Assembly: GCA_002390845.1 (NCBI GenBank)
Contig: DGQT01000023.1
Span: 1-64,000, forward strand
Length of the DNA stretch: 64,000 nucleotides
Origin: Chitinophagaceae bacterium UBA4407
GTDB taxonomy: Bacteria > Bacteroidota > Bacteroidia > Chitinophagales > Chitinophagaceae
Direction of reading: 5' to 3'
Each line of letters opens with the position of its first letter. The stretch's first letter is position 1. Made by a program: the position numbers and the translations under genes. The notes below the pieces were generated by a model. That model saw only the letters and a list, made by a program, of their open reading frames with translations, was not told the origin of the DNA and did not search any database. Of the stretch, positions 17,680-25,287 are shown in pieces.

Positions 17680-18510
17680 ATGGTAATCGTAATTCAATGT
17701 AAAGACCAGGTAGGCCTTGTGGCAGCCATAACAGGTGTACTTGCAAAAGCACAGATCAACATCGTATCTATGCGGGAACATGTGGATACGGTTGATAACC
17801 GCTTCTTCGTGCGTATCGTTGCAGAGGGTAACAGTTCAAATGCAGTATATTTACAGCAACAGTTTCAGGCCGTTCTGCCAGAAGATGCGGATATAAAAGT
17901 AAATCCAATACCCGAGAAAAAGATCGCTGTTTTTGTAACCAAAGAATACCATTGCCTTAGCGATATCCTTATACGTAATCATTTTAAAACACTGGGTGCA
18001 ACTGTGCAATGTGTTATTGGTAATCACGCAACATTGCAGAATATCTGTGAGCGTTTTGATATTCCCTTTCATCTTGTTTCGCACGAACAAAAAGAGAAAA
18101 CGGATTTTGAAAATGAACTGGTAAATATCATCAGCCGATACACAGCAGATTACCTGGTGCTGGCAAAGTTCATGCGTATATTGTCGCCCGGTTTTATCAA
18201 AAAATTTGCCGGCCGAATCATTAATATCCACCATTCTTTTTTGCCTGCGTTCATTGGTGCAAATCCCTACAAACAGGCGTTTGAGCGTGGTGTAAAATTA
18301 ATTGGCGCTACCGCCCATTTCGTTACAGATGATTTGGATGAAGGCCCGATTATAGCCCAGCAGATCATTCCTGTGAATCATTCTTTTACTGCACCAGATA
18401 TGGTGAAAGCAGGCAAAGAAATTGAAACGGCAGTGCTGGCAAAGGCGCTTCATCTTGTACTGAACGACAAAGTATTTGTTTACCGGAATAAGACTGTTGT
18501 GTTTGAGTGA
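17680..18510 (+). CDS. purU: formyltetrahydrofolate deformylase
   Basis: The 276-residue protein has an N-terminal ACT domain (about 1-80; CKDQVGLVAAITGVLAKA) and a formyltransferase-type catalytic domain with NIHHSFLPAFIGANPY, GATAHFVTDDLDEGPI and the catalytic Asp in that last motif. PurU hydrolyses 10-formyl-THF to formate and THF, balancing one-carbon pools and feeding formate to PurT. The ACT domain is the usual methionine/glycine sensing part. It is a single-gene unit between a terminator and repeat locus 9. Confidence 0.93.
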   Translation: MVIVIQCKDQVGLVAAITGVLAKAQINIVSMREHVDTVDNRFFVRIVAEGNSSNAVYLQQQFQAVLPEDADIKVNPIPEKKIAVFVTKEYHCLSDILIRNHFKTLGATVQCVIGNHATLQNICERFDIPFHLVSHEQKEKTDFENELVNIISRYTADYLVLAKFMRILSPGFIKKFAGRIINIHHSFLPAFIGANPYKQAFERGVKLIGATAHFVTDDLDEGPIIAQQIIPVNHSFTAPDMVKAGKEIETAVLAKALHLVLNDKVFVYRNKTVVFE

Positions 18511-18520
18511 TTTTGTTTAA

Positions 18521-18591
18521 TGAACCGGGCTGCTGATTGCTCAATAAAGGTAAGAATGTACAAGTGAGTGACACAACGGAAGCTGAAAAGA
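18521..18591 (-). repeat. intergenic repeat locus 9: collapsed pair
   Basis: A + outer end (TGAACCGGGC, 18521-18530) is joined to a nearly complete - half (GCTCAATAAAGG inner arm, then GTACAAGTGAGTGACACAAC). It looks like a palindrome that lost most of its left half. Confidence 0.7.
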
Positions 18592-18679
18592 GTATCAAAA
18601 GCAGGTAAACAAAATTTTAATTCAATTCATGCCTGTTTTATTTTAATTAAGCCGTAATTCGTTTACATTTAATTTTTAA

Positions 18680-18709
18680 TTGCGACTATAGTTAGTCTAT
18701 TTAATTTTG
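18680..18709 (+). promoter_or_regulatory. Bacteroidota-type promoter
   Basis: TTG at 18680-18682, then 19 bases, then TAATTTTG at 18702-18709, which fits the Bacteroidota consensus TTG-N19-TAnnTTTG. The next plausible start codon is ATG 18737, about 20 bases past the expected transcription start. Confidence 0.65.
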
Positions 18710-18736
18710 CTTTTTAATAAAATAAATATTCTTAAA

Positions 18737-19504
18737 ATGAAAACAGCTATCCTGCTATTTGCAGTGTTTGTGATGGTTGCTCTGCCAAAACAATCTGATG
18801 CACAACTGCTGAAAAAACTTAAAGACAAAGTGAATAAAGCAATTGCCCCTGCTTCCACTACAACTACAGACCAAACAACCGGTAGCAGTACAACTACTGA
18901 TGCCACCGGCAAGCCCACAAATAAAGGTGGTGGAGGATTAAAAAATACACCGCCACCTGACGTAAATGAACAGATTAGCGATGCGGAAAAGGCACATCTT
19001 GCTGCGCAATACAGCGATGCCCGTTATTCGCTGCAGCAGGCATTGATAGGCATCGAAATTCAGTTGGGAAGAGAAATGCTTAAGTCGCTGCCCGACCCTG
19101 TTGCCGGGCTTGCGAAAGATACAACACAGGATAAAGTGGTAAGTGCACAATGGGGTTGGAGCAACCTTACCATTCAGCGGGTTTATACTGATAAAAAAGA
19201 TAAGCAATTAACAGTAACGATTGGCAACAACGGCCTTTATTCCGGTTTTGTAACTATGTATTTCAACAATGCTTACGGTGTTCAGGCAAATGCCGACAAC
19301 CAGAATATGAAACAGGTAAAAGTTAAAGGTAATAAAGCCATTATTCAGTACGACGATAGTAAGGGATACACTTTAATTGTGCCCATTGGCCAGGCATCTA
19401 TGATTGTTTGGGAAGCTATCAATTTTGCCGATGAAACAGAAGTAATGAATGCAGCTAATACATTTGATATTGACGGAATAAAGAAACAAATGGGTGAACA
19501 ATAA
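18737..19504 (+). CDS. secreted protein of unknown function (paralogue 1)
   Basis: The protein has about 255 residues. I choose ATG 18737 (MKTAILLFAVF) over the in-frame ATG at 18707 because the latter falls inside the promoter -7 box. A signal peptide (cleavage near SDAQ) is followed by a Thr/Ser-rich low-complexity stretch (about 35-60). A domain then has LAAQYSDARYSLQQALIGIE, LGREMLKSLP and a DKQLTVTIGNN strand region. The same layout recurs in the next gene (AKTAYAGGKLADAHFALEQA, GKEVLKLLP), so the two are paralogues. The family is not one I recognise. The two genes are 22 bases apart and probably share the promoter at 18680. Confidence 0.7.
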   Translation: MKTAILLFAVFVMVALPKQSDAQLLKKLKDKVNKAIAPASTTTTDQTTGSSTTTDATGKPTNKGGGGLKNTPPPDVNEQISDAEKAHLAAQYSDARYSLQQALIGIEIQLGREMLKSLPDPVAGLAKDTTQDKVVSAQWGWSNLTIQRVYTDKKDKQLTVTIGNNGLYSGFVTMYFNNAYGVQANADNQNMKQVKVKGNKAIIQYDDSKGYTLIVPIGQASMIVWEAINFADETEVMNAANTFDIDGIKKQMGEQ

Positions 19505-19526
19505 TTTACAATTCAAAAAAAATAAT

Positions 19527-20123
19527 ATGAAAAAGCTTATAATATTTTCACTACTTTTTATTTTGGCTTCAGCCTCCTTTGCACAGGATTTTAAAGCAGA
19601 TATTACCACTGCAAAAACGGCGTATGCAGGCGGTAAATTAGCCGATGCGCATTTTGCACTGGAACAGGCAATGCAGGAAATTGATATGATTGTTGGTAAA
19701 GAGGTTTTAAAATTGCTGCCCGTAAAAATTGATACATTAAACTCCAATCCTAAAGAAGATCACGTAATGGCAAACAGCGGCTATATTGGCGCTACAATCC
19801 ACCGCAGCTATGGGTTAAATGGCGGTACCGATATTGAAATCATCAGCAATTCGCCCATGCTTGCCGGGTTAAATGCATTTTTAAATATGCCTGTTCTTGG
19901 CGGCATGATGCGCGACGAAAACACCAAAGTAGTTAAGATACAGGGCTACAAATCAAGGTTGGAAAAACAAGGCGATAATGCGAATGGCAAATCCGATTAC
20001 AGTTTGCAAATTCCGTTTAGCAGTGCATTATTAACGCTAACCGTTAAAGGTAAATCTGAGAGTGAAGTTTTATCGTTGGCCAACAGCATCCCTATGGAGC
20101 AAATTGCAAAATTGATTCAATAA
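19527..20123 (+). CDS. secreted protein of unknown function (paralogue 2)
   Basis: The protein has about 198 residues, starting at MKKLIIFSLLF; an earlier in-frame ATG at 19494 overlaps the previous gene and adds a charged tail before the signal peptide, so I set it aside. A signal peptide ends near SFAQ. The body shares with its upstream neighbour a helix pair (ADAHFALEQAMQEIDMIVGK), an LLP turn, a central beta region (TDIEIISNSPML) and a C-terminal segment ending in MEQIAKLIQ. It lacks the Thr/Ser-rich linker. No catalytic motif is visible. A strong terminator follows. Confidence 0.7.
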   Translation: MKKLIIFSLLFILASASFAQDFKADITTAKTAYAGGKLADAHFALEQAMQEIDMIVGKEVLKLLPVKIDTLNSNPKEDHVMANSGYIGATIHRSYGLNGGTDIEIISNSPMLAGLNAFLNMPVLGGMMRDENTKVVKIQGYKSRLEKQGDNANGKSDYSLQIPFSSALLTLTVKGKSESEVLSLANSIPMEQIAKLIQ

Positions 20124-20140
20124 ACTTCGAACACATTCAA

Positions 20141-20174
20141 AAAAAACCGCGGTAATGATACTGCGGTTTTTTTT
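20141..20174 (+). terminator. rho-independent terminator
   Basis: Stem AAAAAACCGC (20141-20150) pairs with GCGGTTTTTT, and the T-run ends at 20174. It starts 18 bases after the stop of the second paralogue. Confidence 0.85.
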
Positions 20175-20180
20175 GAGAAT

Positions 20181-20335
20181 TTTTTTGATCCAGGCTGAAG
20201 TATTTCTATGAAGCTTTTCTTGCCACGCTCGTTTGACAGTTCCACTTTCATGGTAACATTTACGCGAAGCGTGGCAGCCTGTCCCGAATTTATTTCGGGA
20301 TCGCACACATGTACGTTCCAAACAATATTGAACAT
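20181..20335 (+). repeat. intergenic repeat locus 10: single half with nested module
   Basis: TTTTTTGATCCAGGC, CTATGAAGC, TTGCCACGCTCG, then GCGAAGCGTGGCAG, a CCCGAA..TTCGGG hairpin and TCGCACACATGTACG. The module again lies between TTG and TCGCACAC. The inverse partner is locus 11. Confidence 0.8.
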
Positions 20336-20377
20336 GGGTTAGCTCCGCAATGCAGCAATCTTAAATCGAAGAATAGG

Positions 20378-21247
20378 TTACCTGCATTTCGAATCGTCAG
20401 ACTTTATATAATAGCTTTTATATTTTTTAGATTTTGGGTTCATACAGCCTTTTAAATTCAGTATTTCTATGTTGCGAAAATCAACCGGCTGCCCTTCGCT
20501 TTGCAAAGCGATAAAGCCTTCCGTAAGTAGTTTGCCATCCTGCTTTATAGCAGGATCAAAGTTGTGCACTACGCCGCCGCCAATCTGCGGCTTGGTATAT
20601 TGCAATACTGTATCACCATTAATGATATGCGTAACCAGCGAATCACCCAGTACAATTATTTCTCCCTTAACCCATTGGTCTCCTTCATATGTTTTAGATT
20701 TCGATTCAATGCAATGCCTTGGATCTATCTTTCCGTTATAGACTACATCAGTTCCCGGCGAACACATGTTTCCTGTAGGTCTTGGCTTGCCATCTCCCAA
20801 ACCGCCCAGCAGTTGAAACTCAATAGAGATGGGCCAGTCCTGGTCTTTCGGCATCGTGCGTGGGTCTTGTGAATGGATCATAACACCACTGTTGATGATC
20901 GTATAGGATGGCGCATCTTTTCTCCATTCACCAACAAAACGGTATTCAAATTTTAAGTGATAATAAGAGTAAGGTTGTTTGTAATAAAGATGGCCAAACT
21001 GTTCATTGAATTTATCGTACTGGTCGTAACGTACCTCTATTATTCCATTCTCTACGCGGAAAGTATTGCCATAATTATCGCCCGGTTCGTGGTGGTTTAC
21101 TTTAGCAATCCAGTCGTTAATATCTTTCCCGTTAAACAGGCTAACCCATTCTTCTTTATCTGCCTTCTTTTGCGCATGGCTATAAAAGGGAACTACTGCA
21201 ATAACAAACATGCAGATAAAAAATTTGAGTTGAAATATTTTTTTCAT
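20378..21247 (-). CDS. secreted DUF1080 (3-keto-disaccharide hydrolase-like) protein
   Basis: The 289-residue protein has a signal peptide (cleavage near SHAQ) and a single DUF1080 domain, a concanavalin-like beta-sandwich: WVSLFNGKDINDWI at the start, GNTFRVENGIIEV, HLYYKQPYSYYHLKFEYRF and EFQLLGG in the middle, FIALQSEGQPVDFRNIEIL at the end. Members occur in glycan-use loci and some cleave 3-keto-glycosides. It is alone here. Substrate is not predictable by eye. Confidence 0.88.
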   Translation of the reverse strand: MKKIFQLKFFICMFVIAVVPFYSHAQKKADKEEWVSLFNGKDINDWIAKVNHHEPGDNYGNTFRVENGIIEVRYDQYDKFNEQFGHLYYKQPYSYYHLKFEYRFVGEWRKDAPSYTIINSGVMIHSQDPRTMPKDQDWPISIEFQLLGGLGDGKPRPTGNMCSPGTDVVYNGKIDPRHCIESKSKTYEGDQWVKGEIIVLGDSLVTHIINGDTVLQYTKPQIGGGVVHNFDPAIKQDGKLLTEGFIALQSEGQPVDFRNIEILNLKGCMNPKSKKYKSYYIKSDDSKCR

Positions 21248-21471
21248 GATACGGCTTTGTTGAGAAAGTTGTGTGTGAATATTAATGCCACTAAAATTAA
21301 CTGATAAAATGAAATGGTAAATAAAAATATTACTGTGAGCACGATAAGGTTTCTGGTGCCATAAAATAGCCAGCGTTACTTAATGTGTAAATTATTAAAA
21401 TGCACTTATCAAAGAAAATCATAGATTTAAGTAAAAAGATGTTTCCCTATCTATAAATAAATAACAAATAA

Positions 21472-21825
21472 ATGGATCAAATAGAATTTATCGAAGCGAT
21501 TAAAATTGTTGTTAAAGAAACTGCCATTAATGATATTAAATCTATGCTTACAAATCCTCCTGAAAAAAAAACCGGACGAGAGAAAATTGAATTATCTAAA
21601 TGGTATAATAACTTAAATGAAAATGATAAAAGCTTTATTCATACAATTATTAGGGAGTCTGTGGAAAGCAGTGTGTTTGGGTTCTTATGTGTTTTGGACG
21701 GAGTACGAGCTATTGAAGGCAGAGAAAAAGGGGAACTAAAATTGTATTATGAAAAGAATACTCTTAGCATACTATTGAATGATTTTAATTCCGAATATTT
21801 GCATGATTTATTTAATGCTGTTTAA
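21472..21825 (+). CDS. small orphan protein, unknown function
   Basis: The 117-residue protein is acidic and mostly helical, with no signal peptide or membrane span. Segments include IKIVVKETAINDIKSML, ELSKWYNNLNENDK and VFGFLCVLDGVRAIEG. I do not recognise the family. Size, solubility and isolated position resemble single immunity-type or stress-type proteins, but nothing in the sequence proves it and no toxin gene lies beside it. It is read divergently from DUF1080 and is followed by repeat locus 11. Confidence 0.6.
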   Translation: MDQIEFIEAIKIVVKETAINDIKSMLTNPPEKKTGREKIELSKWYNNLNENDKSFIHTIIRESVESSVFGFLCVLDGVRAIEGREKGELKLYYEKNTLSILLNDFNSEYLHDLFNAV

Positions 21826-21980
21826 TTTCCCGCGATTCCAGTGCAAGTATACAGGATGATAATGTGCATGGCGTACTTCCCGTTAGCTGGACAAGTCGTT
21901 TATACTGTTTGCACCCCACCTAAGGATAACGACATTACTATAGCTTCATATTAAAAATGCCACTAAATTGTTAATCGTCA

Positions 21981-22070
21981 CTTCGCTAAAAGCTCCATAA
22001 AATATCCAACAGTACAAGAGTGCGACGCAACGATGCATCATTCATATTCTCCAGCCCGGCTCATAAAAAT
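21981..22070 (-). repeat. intergenic repeat locus 11: single half, - orientation
   Basis: Inner arm CTTCGCTAAAAGCTCC, core complement GTACAAGAGTGCGACGCAA, outer end GCCCGGCTCATAAAAA. It fills much of the 328-base gap before the sialate O-acetylesterase gene; no other signal is clear in that gap. Confidence 0.8.
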
Positions 22071-22153
22071 CTCTTCGATTATTTTTAAGCACAGCAAATA
22101 AAAACATACCTTAACAGCCGCTCATTTTTTATCTTCTATCTCAAAAATTTATT

Positions 22154-23560
22154 ATGAAAAAATATCTTGCCATTGCAGTATTATTCGTTTTATCGCTTGC
22201 ATCAAAAGCTGATATACGTTTACCAAATGTAATCAACAGCAATATGGTTTTGCAGCAGCAATCCTCTGTAAAATTGTGGGGCTGGGCCGGGCCTGCGGAA
22301 AAAATTTATGTCACCACTTCGTGGAATAACAAACTGGATTCAACCGTAACCACAAGAGATGCCAACTGGATGCTTACCGTGCAAACACCCGCTGCCGGTG
22401 GGCCTTACACGATTACGCTGAAGGGCGAGAACACCATCGTGCTCGATAATGTATTGATTGGTGAAGTATGGGTTTGCAGCGGTCAATCGAATATGGAAAT
22501 GAATTATGGCTGGGGCCTTCCCGATGTAAAAGCAGAACTGCCCACTTGCGCCAATAAAAATATCCGGTTCTTTTACATACCCAAAACAACTTCTAAAACA
22601 CCGCAGGATAATTGTGGCGGTCAATGGGTAACCTGCGATTCCAATAGCTTAAAAAGTTTCAGTGCCGTGGGTTATTTTTTCGGAAAAAAATTGAACACAT
22701 CATTGAATGTTCCCATTGGTTTAATCAATGCCAACTGGGGTGGCACGCCGGCAGAAGTGTGGACAGAACCCGATGCCGTAAACAATGATGCCGAATTAAA
22801 AGCAGCAGCGGCAAAACAACAACCTTACGACTGGTGGCCGCTTACACCCGGCGCAACATTCAACGGAATGATCGCCCCAATAAGTAATTATAGCATTGCC
22901 GGGGCCATCTGGTACCAAGGCGAAGGCAATACGATTGCACCCGATACATACAGTAAATTATTAACCACAATGATCGGCACCTGGCGCAAGGCATGGAACA
23001 AGGAATTGCCGTTTTATTATGTGCAGATTGCGCCTTACACTTATGGCAACAAGTATATTTCATCCATTATAAGAGAGCAGCAAACACAGGCCATGAGTTT
23101 GTCAAACACAGGCATGGTAGTTGTTACAGATCTTGTAGATAACATAAAAGATATTCACCCGAAAGACAAGCACGACGTGGGTTACAGGCTTGCAAACTGG
23201 GCACTGGCACAAACATATCATAAAGAAATTGGTGCATACAAAAGCCCTATGTACAAAAGCATGGAAGTGCAGAAAGATAAAATCATCATTACATTAGACA
23301 ATGCACCTACCGGACTTATGACGAAAGATAAATTTGTAACAGAAATATATATTGCAGGTGCTGATAAAAACTTTTTTGCTGCCACTGCAACCATCGAAAA
23401 AAATAAATTAATTGTTTCAAGCCCTGAAGTGGCCAATCCTGTTGCAGTGCGTTTTGGTTTCAGCAATACGGCTATGCCAAACCTGTTCAGCAAAGAAGGC
23501 TTGCCGGTAAACCCATTCAGAACAGATGATTGGGAGCTTGACAGAAGTAAAGAGGAATAA
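22154..23560 (+). CDS. sialate O-acetylesterase (SGNH hydrolase)
   Basis: The 468-residue protein has a signal peptide (cleavage near SKA). SGNH blocks are visible: GQSNMEM with the nucleophile Ser, the GAIWYQGEGN block, and DIHPKDKHDVGYRLA with the catalytic Asp-His pair. N- and C-terminal beta domains frame the hydrolase, as usual for the family. It removes O-acetyl groups from sialic acids or plant xylans; relatives in Bacteroidota act on both. No sialidase or SusCD genes are beside it, so the substrate is open. Confidence 0.9.
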   Translation: MKKYLAIAVLFVLSLASKADIRLPNVINSNMVLQQQSSVKLWGWAGPAEKIYVTTSWNNKLDSTVTTRDANWMLTVQTPAAGGPYTITLKGENTIVLDNVLIGEVWVCSGQSNMEMNYGWGLPDVKAELPTCANKNIRFFYIPKTTSKTPQDNCGGQWVTCDSNSLKSFSAVGYFFGKKLNTSLNVPIGLINANWGGTPAEVWTEPDAVNNDAELKAAAAKQQPYDWWPLTPGATFNGMIAPISNYSIAGAIWYQGEGNTIAPDTYSKLLTTMIGTWRKAWNKELPFYYVQIAPYTYGNKYISSIIREQQTQAMSLSNTGMVVVTDLVDNIKDIHPKDKHDVGYRLANWALAQTYHKEIGAYKSPMYKSMEVQKDKIIITLDNAPTGLMTKDKFVTEIYIAGADKNFFAATATIEKNKLIVSSPEVANPVAVRFGFSNTAMPNLFSKEGLPVNPFRTDDWELDRSKEE

Positions 23561-23562
23561 TA

Positions 23563-23661
23563 TTTTTTTGAGCCGGGCATTTGTTCTTCGTGAGGCTTCG
23601 TTGCGTCGCACACTTGTGCTTGCGGATATTCCATTCAGCAAATAAAAAGCCAGACTCAAGG
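23563..23661 (+). repeat. intergenic repeat locus 12: half plus remnant of the inverse outer end
   Basis: TTTTTTTGAGCCGGGC begins 3 bases after the esterase stop, then GAGGCTTCG and TTGCGTCGCACACTTGTGC. At 23649-23661 GCCAGACTCAAGG looks like a decayed inverse outer end. Confidence 0.7.
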
Positions 23662-23711
23662 TTGCAACGTGTAATAAAAGCCCTGTTTTTTAAGTAATAA
23701 ATTAACTGCTT

Positions 23712-25025
23712 ATGAAGCTTGTTGATGCAAGAATAAATTCTACCTGGCCGTTATGGCAAAAAATACTTTTCCGTTTTTTCTTCATTTATCTATTGCTTCA
23801 AACACAACCGTGGACATGGCTTGATGCAATTCCTGGTGTTAGCTATGTTACACAGTATTACTATGATTTTATAAATTGGATAACAGATTACAGCAACCGG
23901 ATATTCTTTCATTTGCCTGGGGATGTACTGGCTCCTCCAAATGGCAGCGGCGATACGTCCGGCGGCTGGGCTTCACTTGATTTTTCAATTGCTGTTGCTT
24001 TTATTGGTTGCATCATCTGGAGCCTTGCCGACAGTAAAAGAAAAAATTATGAAATACTCAGTTACTGGTTGCGCACTATAACTAGATATTTCATTTGCTT
24101 GGAAGCACTTTCGTATGGTATCATCAAACTTTTTGCATTGCAGATGCCGTTTCCAAATTACAGTCAGCTTGCTACGCCATTAGGCGATTTTCTTCCTATG
24201 CGCTTGTCGTGGATGTTCATTGGATACTCTGCGCCCTATCAATTCTTTTCCGGCTTAATGGAAGTAACCGCAGGTGTATTTTTATTGTTCAGAAAAACAA
24301 CCACACTGGGTTTAATCATTGCGACAAGTGTTTTCATCAATGTAGCAATGCTTAATCTTGCCTACGATATTCCGGTAAAAATATTTTCTATAAACCTTGT
24401 GTTGATGTGCCTGTTTTTGCTAAGTTTCGATTATAGCAGGCTCGTTGCATTTTTCTTCTACAATAAAGCAATAGAAAGTTGTAATCTATACACCATATCT
24501 TTCGTTAAAAGATGGCAACGCATTACAAGAATTGTTTTAAAATCACTTTTTATATTAATTGCGGTTGGCTTTAACTTTTACAATTCCATTGACTGGTATA
24601 ATGCTCAAAATAAAGTGATCAGTCAATTGCCAGTAACGCCAGGCGTATACGATGTTGCGGTGTATTGCATTAATCATGATACCATTACTTTGCTCGCTTC
24701 TGATACTCTACGCTGGCAGGATATTATATTTGAAAAAGATGGTTCTGGCAGTATCAATACAAAAGATACGCTCTTTAGAAAAAGATATAACCGTTCTTAT
24801 TTTAATTACGAACCAGATACCACAAAAGGTATTATCGGGTTTAAAAAATTCGCTGGTGATACCAGCTATATTTTTTCGATGAAATACAATGTGCCTGATT
24901 CTAATTTGCTGCAATTGCGAGGACTTTATAAATCTGATTCGCTTTATGTAGAGTTGAAAAAAAGCAACCGCCATTTTCAATTGACTGAGCGGCAGTTTCA
25001 CTGGCTGAGTGAACAAAACAGGTAA
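23712..25025 (+). CDS. DoxX-like multi-spanning membrane protein
   Basis: The 437-residue protein has about seven membrane segments in its first 290 residues, including LEALSYGIIKLFALQMPFPN and GLMEVTAGVFLLF, which fit the DoxX/quinol-oxidase-subunit-like fold. A soluble C-terminal part of about 140 residues (from VISQLPVTPGVYDVAVY) is beta-rich and probably periplasmic. DoxX-like proteins have varied roles in electron transfer or redox stress; nothing here picks one. It is a single-gene unit between repeat loci 12 and 13. Confidence 0.65.
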   Translation: MKLVDARINSTWPLWQKILFRFFFIYLLLQTQPWTWLDAIPGVSYVTQYYYDFINWITDYSNRIFFHLPGDVLAPPNGSGDTSGGWASLDFSIAVAFIGCIIWSLADSKRKNYEILSYWLRTITRYFICLEALSYGIIKLFALQMPFPNYSQLATPLGDFLPMRLSWMFIGYSAPYQFFSGLMEVTAGVFLLFRKTTTLGLIIATSVFINVAMLNLAYDIPVKIFSINLVLMCLFLLSFDYSRLVAFFFYNKAIESCNLYTISFVKRWQRITRIVLKSLFILIAVGFNFYNSIDWYNAQNKVISQLPVTPGVYDVAVYCINHDTITLLASDTLRWQDIIFEKDGSGSINTKDTLFRKRYNRSYFNYEPDTTKGIIGFKKFAGDTSYIFSMKYNVPDSNLLQLRGLYKSDSLYVELKKSNRHFQLTERQFHWLSEQNR

Positions 25026-25030
25026 AAATT

Positions 25031-25175
25031 ATTGGCCAGGCTACCGATCCATGATTGAGCTTCGTTGCGTCGCACACTTGTGCAGATAAGCCCTGAGCGG
25101 CATTGCGCAGGCTCTCTAACAGCTCATTAATCTCCCACTGTTCAAGTTTGCGACGCAAGAAAAGTTCAATTCATA
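25031..25175. repeat. intergenic repeat locus 13: complete palindrome
   Basis: The left half (GGCCAGGC, TTGCGTCGCACACTTGTGC) and the inverse right half (CAAGTTTGCGACGCAA, then AAAAGTTCAATTCATAA) frame inner arms with GCCCTGAGC and GCTCATTAA. It lies between the DoxX-like and helicase genes. Confidence 0.8.
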
Positions 25176-25272
25176 ATCTACTGCGCGGACAATACATTTC
25201 TTTCTGTCTCTTAAATTCGGTTTATTTTATTGCGGCCATAGTATTTGTATAATTATATTTATACTGTATCAA

Positions 25273-25280
25273 TAGCTTTG
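25273..25280 (+). promoter_or_regulatory. possible -7 box, near-leaderless start
   Basis: TAGCTTTG is a perfect TAnnTTTG box ending 7 bases before the helicase ATG (25288). No good TTG lies 19 bases upstream. If it is used, the mRNA would be almost leaderless. Weak support. Confidence 0.3.
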
Positions 25281-25287
25281 CACCACT

